The notes below the pieces were generated by a model. The model was not told the origin of the DNA and made no database searches. It worked only from the letters and a program-made list of their open reading frames with translations. A program made the position numbers and the translations under genes. DNA of 12,363 nt, from NCBI GenBank assembly GCA_017428585.1, contig JAFRQN010000020.1, positions 1 to 12,363 on the forward strand. The letters run 5' to 3'. Below are positions 8,277 through 12,363 of this stretch, piece after piece; positions within the stretch are counted from its first letter, which is position 1, and each line of letters begins with the position of its first letter. Origin of the DNA: Bacteroidota bacterium. Lineage in GTDB: Bacteria > Bacteroidota > Ignavibacteria > Kapaibacteriales > UBA2268.

Positions 8277-8299
8277 ACGATACAATATCACATATTTAA

Positions 8300-8737
8300 T
8301 TAATTGTTAATAGCACCAGTTTCAATCCAGCGTCTAATTCCTTTTTTATGATTTTCAGTTATATTGCCTGTATAAAATGTAGTAAAATGAGGCAGCGTTC
8401 CTTCAATAATTTGAACAAGTCTGCTTCCATCAGGATTTCCTGGTACAACAATTCCACCATATTCAAACAAAGTCCAATACTCTGTCAAAGCAACCCCTCC
8501 TGCTCGATTGTAGTCGCTATGACACGGTGAATATGAACAATTCAATGCAAGAAATGGTTTTACATGATGCATATAACTTATATTTTCTTCAGGAAAAACA
8601 ATATCTTCACCACCTGTAGTCCATGAACATGCTGAAATAACAATACTGCAAACAAGAATAAAAAAAGCAGATACTATTATTATTTTTGTTTTATTTTTCT
8701 TTATAAAATATTGTTTTATATTCTGTTTTTCATTCAT
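8300..8737 (-). CDS. Predicted lipoprotein with a cytochrome-c-like CX4CH motif
   Basis: A small envelope protein of 145 residues when started at the ATG at 8737. The frame extends to a TTG at 8755 overlapping the panB stop, but ATG is more likely. A basic N-terminal stretch is followed by a hydrophobic segment (about 18-36) ending in a lipobox I-S-A-C, giving a predicted lipidated Cys at 37. The mature part has C-S-Y-S-P-C-H at 67-73, a CX4CH motif, instead of the usual CX2CH haem site. It is followed by a conserved-looking region with W-T-L-F, V-V-P-G-N-P-D-G-S-R-L and G-I-R-R-W-I-E-T-G-A. This pattern is that of the cytochrome-c-like domains found in Chlorobi/Ignavibacteria and planctomycete surface proteins. 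No methionine follows the CH, so a distal ligand, if any, would be histidine (117 or 130). Whether it binds haem is not shown. It starts 14 bases after panB and is probably co-transcribed with it. Confidence 0.75.
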   Translation of the reverse strand: MNEKQNIKQYFIKKNKTKIIIVSAFFILVCSIVISACSWTTGGEDIVFPEENISYMHHVKPFLALNCSYSPCHSDYNRAGGVALTEYWTLFEYGGIVVPGNPDGSRLVQIIEGTLPHFTTFYTGNITENHKKGIRRWIETGAINN

Positions 8738-8751
8738 AAAGCATTTATTAA

Positions 8752-9576
8752 TCAATAACTTTCTTTATCAGTAGGAAAATCTTCGCCAATAACATCTTTT
8801 GCATATTGTTCTACAGCGTTTTTTATCACATCATATAACTCTGCATAACGTCTTACAAAACGTGGTCTAAAATCGACTGATACACCCAGCATATCAGTAC
8901 ATACTAAAATTTGACCATCACAATATTTTCCTGCACCTATACCAATAGTAGGAATAGATAAATTTTCAGATATTTTCTTTCCCAAATCTGCTGGAATTTT
9001 TTCAAGCACAATAGCAAATGCACCTGCATCTTCGAGTTTCATGGCACTATCAAAAATTGCTTCTGCTTCTGCTTTATCTTTTCCGCGTGCTTTATAAGTT
9101 CCGAATTTATTTATACTTTGAGGCGTTAATCCTAAATGACCAATAACAGGAATGCCTACACTTGTCATATTTTTAACAGCTGTTAAAATTTGAGGAGTAC
9201 AACCTTCTAATTTTACAGCATCACACCCTGTTTCTTTCAGTAATCTTCCTGCATTTCTTAGAGCTTCATCAGCACTGATTTGATATGACATAAATGGCAT
9301 ATCTGCAACAATTAAAGGACGTTGAGCACCAGAAACAACTGCCTTTGTATGGTAAATCATTTCTTCCATTGTAACTGATAATGTAGTTTCTTTACCTTGT
9401 ATAACATTTGCTAAAGAATCACCTACAAGTATTAAATCAACACCTGCTTCTTCAAATATACGTGCAAATAACGCATCATAGGCGGTAATACAGCATATTT
9501 TTCGCCTTTGTGATTTCATTTCACGCAATCTTTCCGTTGTTACAGCTTTGTTTGTATCTTCTAAATAAGAACCCAT
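8752..9576 (-). CDS. panB: 3-Methyl-2-oxobutanoate hydroxymethyltransferase
   Basis: Ketopantoate hydroxymethyltransferase, the first step of pantothenate (and so CoA) synthesis: it transfers a one-carbon unit from 5,10-methylene-tetrahydrofolate to 2-oxoisovalerate. It has 274 residues, a normal length for this cytoplasmic TIM-barrel enzyme. Metal and substrate residues are all present: T-A-Y-D (31-34), Asp53 in V-G-D-S, Asp92 in A-D-M-P-F, Glu124 in K-L-E-G, H-L-G-L-T-P-Q (147-153), and the catalytic Glu192 in V-L-E-K-I-P. I-G-I-G-A-G (211-216) and a D-x-L-G motif follow. The N terminus is somewhat longer than in E. coli, and the first ATG is accepted. No panC or panD is next to it; the gene is embedded in a repair/envelope operon, 16 bases after the WG-repeat gene. 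Confidence 0.96.
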   Translation of the reverse strand: MGSYLEDTNKAVTTERLREMKSQRRKICCITAYDALFARIFEEAGVDLILVGDSLANVIQGKETTLSVTMEEMIYHTKAVVSGAQRPLIVADMPFMSYQISADEALRNAGRLLKETGCDAVKLEGCTPQILTAVKNMTSVGIPVIGHLGLTPQSINKFGTYKARGKDKAEAEAIFDSAMKLEDAGAFAIVLEKIPADLGKKISENLSIPTIGIGAGKYCDGQILVCTDMLGVSVDFRPRFVRRYAELYDVIKNAVEQYAKDVIGEDFPTDKESY

Positions 9577-9592
9577 ATTAAAAGTAATTTTA

Positions 9593-10747
9593 TTATTTTT
9601 GTTGATTAAATATTTTTTTAGAAGCTATCTGTTTATACTTTGATTTAGTGAAAATTGTATAAACTTTTTTGCCTTTTTTATTTATATAAAATATTTCATT
9701 GTTTTTCCATACTTGAGCCAAACCATATTTAAAACTTTTAGCATAATCATACTCATTGTTAATAACGAGTTTGCCCTTCTTATCCATAAATCCAAATTTT
9801 CCATTAATACATACAGCAGCCAAACCTTCTGAAAAAGATGATGCATATTGCAAAGAAATAGGAATGACTTCATTGCCATTTGTATCAATAAATCCATATT
9901 TCATATTTTGATTTACTACTGCAAGTCCTTCTGAAAAATCTTCTGCTTTATTAAAATATGGTGTTTTTATATATTCACCTTTTTTATTTATAAAAGAATA
10001 ATCTCTTCCATCATAAACACGAGCTCTATTTCCTATAAAATTGTAAGCGTATTTAAATTTTTTCGAAAAAATAGGCTTGCCTGATTTGTCTATAAATGTA
10101 TAAAGACTGTCATTTTGAAACTTTATAGCAGCTATTCCATCTATAAAAGGCGTAGCATCAATAAAATCAATATCAAACAAAGGTGTGCCGTCTATCCTTA
10201 TAAACATATATTTCATGCTATCCAAAACCAAGGCAGCGCCATCTGAAAATTTTGACGCATAACGATATTTAGGCTGAACTACAATGTGTCCTGTAGTATC
10301 GGCATAACCATATTCAAAATCGTATGCATATTCAAAAGTCTTAAATAATTTTTTATATACAACTAATCCTTCAGAAAAGCCCTGAATAAAATTATCATCA
10401 GGTGCAAAAATATATTCACCTTTATCATTAACTAAAGCAAATTTATAACCATTTTTGAAAAACAACCATTTCTGTTGAATTTTTAATGTTACAGACTTGT
10501 TATCAAAATACGACCAATTTGGCAAAACAAAATCTATTAAAGGTTTCCCATTTACAATATATTGAGTATAATCTATATCTGCAACATATTTACATGGAAT
10601 TATTATTTTTCCTGTTGAATCAATATATCCTATTTGACCACCATCAAAAATAGGCGATAATTGAGCTGATAAATTCGTTTTTACACCAAAAATAAAAAGA
10701 ATAACCAGTATAAAATTTAATGATTTAAAAATACAATATTTTTTCAT
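9593..10747 (-). CDS. Secreted WG-repeat protein
   Basis: A 384-residue protein with a Sec signal peptide (residues 1-28: basic M-K-K start, hydrophobic stretch 9-22, L-S-A before the predicted cut ahead of Gln29) and no lipobox. It should be periplasmic or released. The mature part is built almost wholly of WG-type repeats of about 30 residues, each with a Y/F-G/x-F-I-D-x-x-G-K/N core followed by an aromatic, acidic-S-x-G-L-A strand. I count about eight: cores near 39-50, 103-113, 146-157, 180-190, 216-226, 250-260, 284-295 and 318-328, plus a decayed last one near 352-362. The later repeats are the most regular. Such repeats are thought to form a beta-rich scaffold, but specific roles are mostly unknown, and none can be assigned here. 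It lies 15 bases after recN and 16 before panB, so it appears to be translated from the same message. Confidence 0.85.
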   Translation of the reverse strand: MKKYCIFKSLNFILVILFIFGVKTNLSAQLSPIFDGGQIGYIDSTGKIIIPCKYVADIDYTQYIVNGKPLIDFVLPNWSYFDNKSVTLKIQQKWLFFKNGYKFALVNDKGEYIFAPDDNFIQGFSEGLVVYKKLFKTFEYAYDFEYGYADTTGHIVVQPKYRYASKFSDGAALVLDSMKYMFIRIDGTPLFDIDFIDATPFIDGIAAIKFQNDSLYTFIDKSGKPIFSKKFKYAYNFIGNRARVYDGRDYSFINKKGEYIKTPYFNKAEDFSEGLAVVNQNMKYGFIDTNGNEVIPISLQYASSFSEGLAAVCINGKFGFMDKKGKLVINNEYDYAKSFKYGLAQVWKNNEIFYINKKGKKVYTIFTKSKYKQIASKKIFNQQK

Positions 10748-10762
10748 TTCTATAAATTATTA

Positions 10763-12363
10763 TTATATATTAATCAATTCTTTAGCACTTTCAATAGCTG
10801 CTTCTGACAACTGCTCTCCACTTAGCAACTTAGCTATTTCTTCCAACTTTTCATTCCCTTCTACAATTTTAGCAGACGTTGTTATTATATCGTTTTGTTC
10901 TTGTTTGGAAATTACAATACAATGTTTTCCTAATGCTGCTATTTGAGGCAGATGTGTAATAGCTAATATTTGATGATAATTAGATAATTCTCTCATAGCT
11001 ATTCCTACTTTTTGAGCAACACGTCCGCTTATACCTGTATCAATTTCATCAAATATTAAAATAGGAGTATTGTCTGCCTCTGCTATGACAGATTTGAGTG
11101 CCAACATAACTCGTGATATTTCTCCACCAGAAGCAATATCAACAATAGGAGCAGGCTTTATTCCCTTGTTAGTAGATATATAAAATTCTATGTTATCTAT
11201 TCCTTTATCTGATGCTTTTATGTACTCATCTGTTTCGTCATTATAAATAACAGGATATTTATTTCCCTTATACTCATCAATATTAGCAGCATCATATTTA
11301 AATACAATTTGAAATATTGAATCCTTTATATATAACTCTTCTAATTTTTCTTCAATGTTAGATTCCAAAAATTTTGCTGCTTTTTTCCGTTCTTTCTGCA
11401 AGACTAAAGCTAAATTTTTCAAAATTATTTTTTCATTAGATATTTCATCATTTACTTTTTTTATATCTATATCAAAATTATCTACTGAATATAAATTTTC
11501 TTCCAGTCTCTTCTGTAAATCTAAAATTTCGTTTATCTGCCCATATTTATTCTTCAATTTATTTAACTGCAAAAGTCTTTTTCTTATTTTTTCTATTTTT
11601 GATGGATTAAATTCTATATTGCTGCGATACTCCTTTACAAAGGATATTGTTTCCTTTATAGAAATTAAAGATGATTCAAATTCATCCAAAAACGAATGAA
11701 AATTCTCATCTATTCCATTTAATTGTTCAAGAATTTTACAAGCACCAAGTAGATTTTGATAAGAACTATTGTCATAATTATCTGCTAATTCTAAAAAATT
11801 ATTAGAAATTGATGTTAAATATTCAGCATTTTCCAACAACTTTAATTCAGTCAACAAATTAGAATCTTCATCTAATTTTGGATCTATTTCATTAATTTCT
11901 TTTAGCTGGGCTTCCCATAATGCCTGCTGTTGAAGCGCTTGTTTTTTGTTCTCTAATAATAATCTATATTTATGTATTAAGCATTGAATTTTATTATATT
12001 CTTCTAAGTACTGTTGTTTAATTTCTTTATTCTCAAGAAGACTGTCTAATATTAACAACTGAGAATTAATATCAAATAGTTTTTGCTGTGAATTTTGTCC
12101 ATGAAAATCAACTATAAATTTGCTGTATTCCTTAAGCATTGAATTAGTAGTCGGCGTATCATTAATGAAACATCTTGAATTTCCTTTTAAAGGAATTTCA
12201 CGCCTAATAATAACCTCTTCAGAATCTACATCAAAATTATTGTCTTCTTTTAGTTTCTTTAGTATTGTGCTGTCTGGTGCAAAAGAAAAATATGCTTCTA
12301 CCACTGCTTTTTTTGCTCCTTGACGAATTAAGGAAGGCGATGCTTTTTCTCCAAATAATAACA
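10763..12363 (-). CDS. recN: DNA repair protein RecN (5' end outside the window)
   Basis: SMC-like ATPase that acts at double-strand breaks. The visible 532 residues run to the TAA at 10763; the open frame continues to the right edge, where L-L-F-G-E-K-A-S-P-S-L-I-R-Q-G-A is typical RecN sequence just after the Walker A helix. The in-frame GTG at 12304 is therefore internal. An estimated 40-45 N-terminal residues with Walker A are missing. Going on, D-F-H-G-Q-N-S-Q-Q (visible 85-93) is the family's Q-loop-like signature. A coiled-coil region covers about 110-330. The ABC signature A-S-G-G-E-I-S lies at 410-416, Walker B I-L-I-F-D-E-I-D-T-G at 434-443, and the switch histidine in I-T-H-L-P-Q-I at 468-474. 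No frameshift is seen. It is first of the genes visible in the minus-strand operon leading to radA. Confidence 0.95.
   Translation of the reverse strand, partial: LLFGEKASPSLIRQGAKKAVVEAYFSFAPDSTILKKLKEDNNFDVDSEEVIIRREIPLKGNSRCFINDTPTTNSMLKEYSKFIVDFHGQNSQQKLFDINSQLLILDSLLENKEIKQQYLEEYNKIQCLIHKYRLLLENKKQALQQQALWEAQLKEINEIDPKLDEDSNLLTELKLLENAEYLTSISNNFLELADNYDNSSYQNLLGACKILEQLNGIDENFHSFLDEFESSLISIKETISFVKEYRSNIEFNPSKIEKIRKRLLQLNKLKNKYGQINEILDLQKRLEENLYSVDNFDIDIKKVNDEISNEKIILKNLALVLQKERKKAAKFLESNIEEKLEELYIKDSIFQIVFKYDAANIDEYKGNKYPVIYNDETDEYIKASDKGIDNIEFYISTNKGIKPAPIVDIASGGEISRVMLALKSVIAEADNTPILIFDEIDTGISGRVAQKVGIAMRELSNYHQILAITHLPQIAALGKHCIVISKQEQNDIITTSAKIVEGNEKLEEIAKLLSGEQLSEAAIESAKELINI

Noticed and set aside
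12304..12304. GTG as the start of recN
   Set aside because: The frame stays open to the window edge and encodes recognisable RecN sequence upstream, so this GTG is an internal valine codon.

Overview
The window is an AT-rich stretch of bacterial chromosome carrying housekeeping genes, with no mobile element, CRISPR array, tRNA or rRNA that I can see. The best guess at the host is a member of the Bacteroidota/Chlorobi (FCB) side of the tree, possibly Ignavibacteria or Kapabacteria. The reasons are: almost every start codon has an A/T-rich leader with no Shine-Dalgarno sequence; the CoA-transferase is of a type common in that group; there is a small lipoprotein with a CX4CH haem-like motif; and there is a secreted WG-repeat protein. 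This placement is inference from the sequence alone, and the EF-G subtype (see findings) does not settle it.

Layout. Bases 1-3536 are read on the plus strand: the 3' end of rsfS (ribosome silencing factor), complete argS (arginyl-tRNA synthetase), and a complete acetyl-CoA hydrolase / succinate:acetate CoA-transferase gene. A perfect 18-bp inverted repeat at 3571-3610 sits between this block and the convergent minus-strand block and looks like a two-way terminator. Bases 3624-12363 are read on the minus strand. In transcription order they hold recN (5' end outside the window), a secreted WG-repeat protein, panB, a cytochrome-c-like lipoprotein and radA, all separated by only 14-23 bases and so probably one operon. 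After a hairpin terminator come fusA (EF-G) as its own unit, a second hairpin terminator, and an orphan protein resembling the uracil-DNA-glycosylase superfamily.

How the genes relate. rsfS, argS and fusA serve translation. recN and radA serve double-strand-break repair and recombination, and they bracket the operon containing panB (first committed step of pantothenate/CoA synthesis) and two envelope proteins. The CoA-transferase handles acetyl-CoA and acetate/succinate exchange. I see no clear new multi-gene system. The items most worth a second look are the divergent UDG-like protein, the AHIDSGKT-type EF-G, the CX4CH lipoprotein and the recN-to-radA operon. Two gene starts should be moved inward from the longest reading frames (radA to 8276, the lipoprotein to 8737), and recN continues past the right edge of the window.
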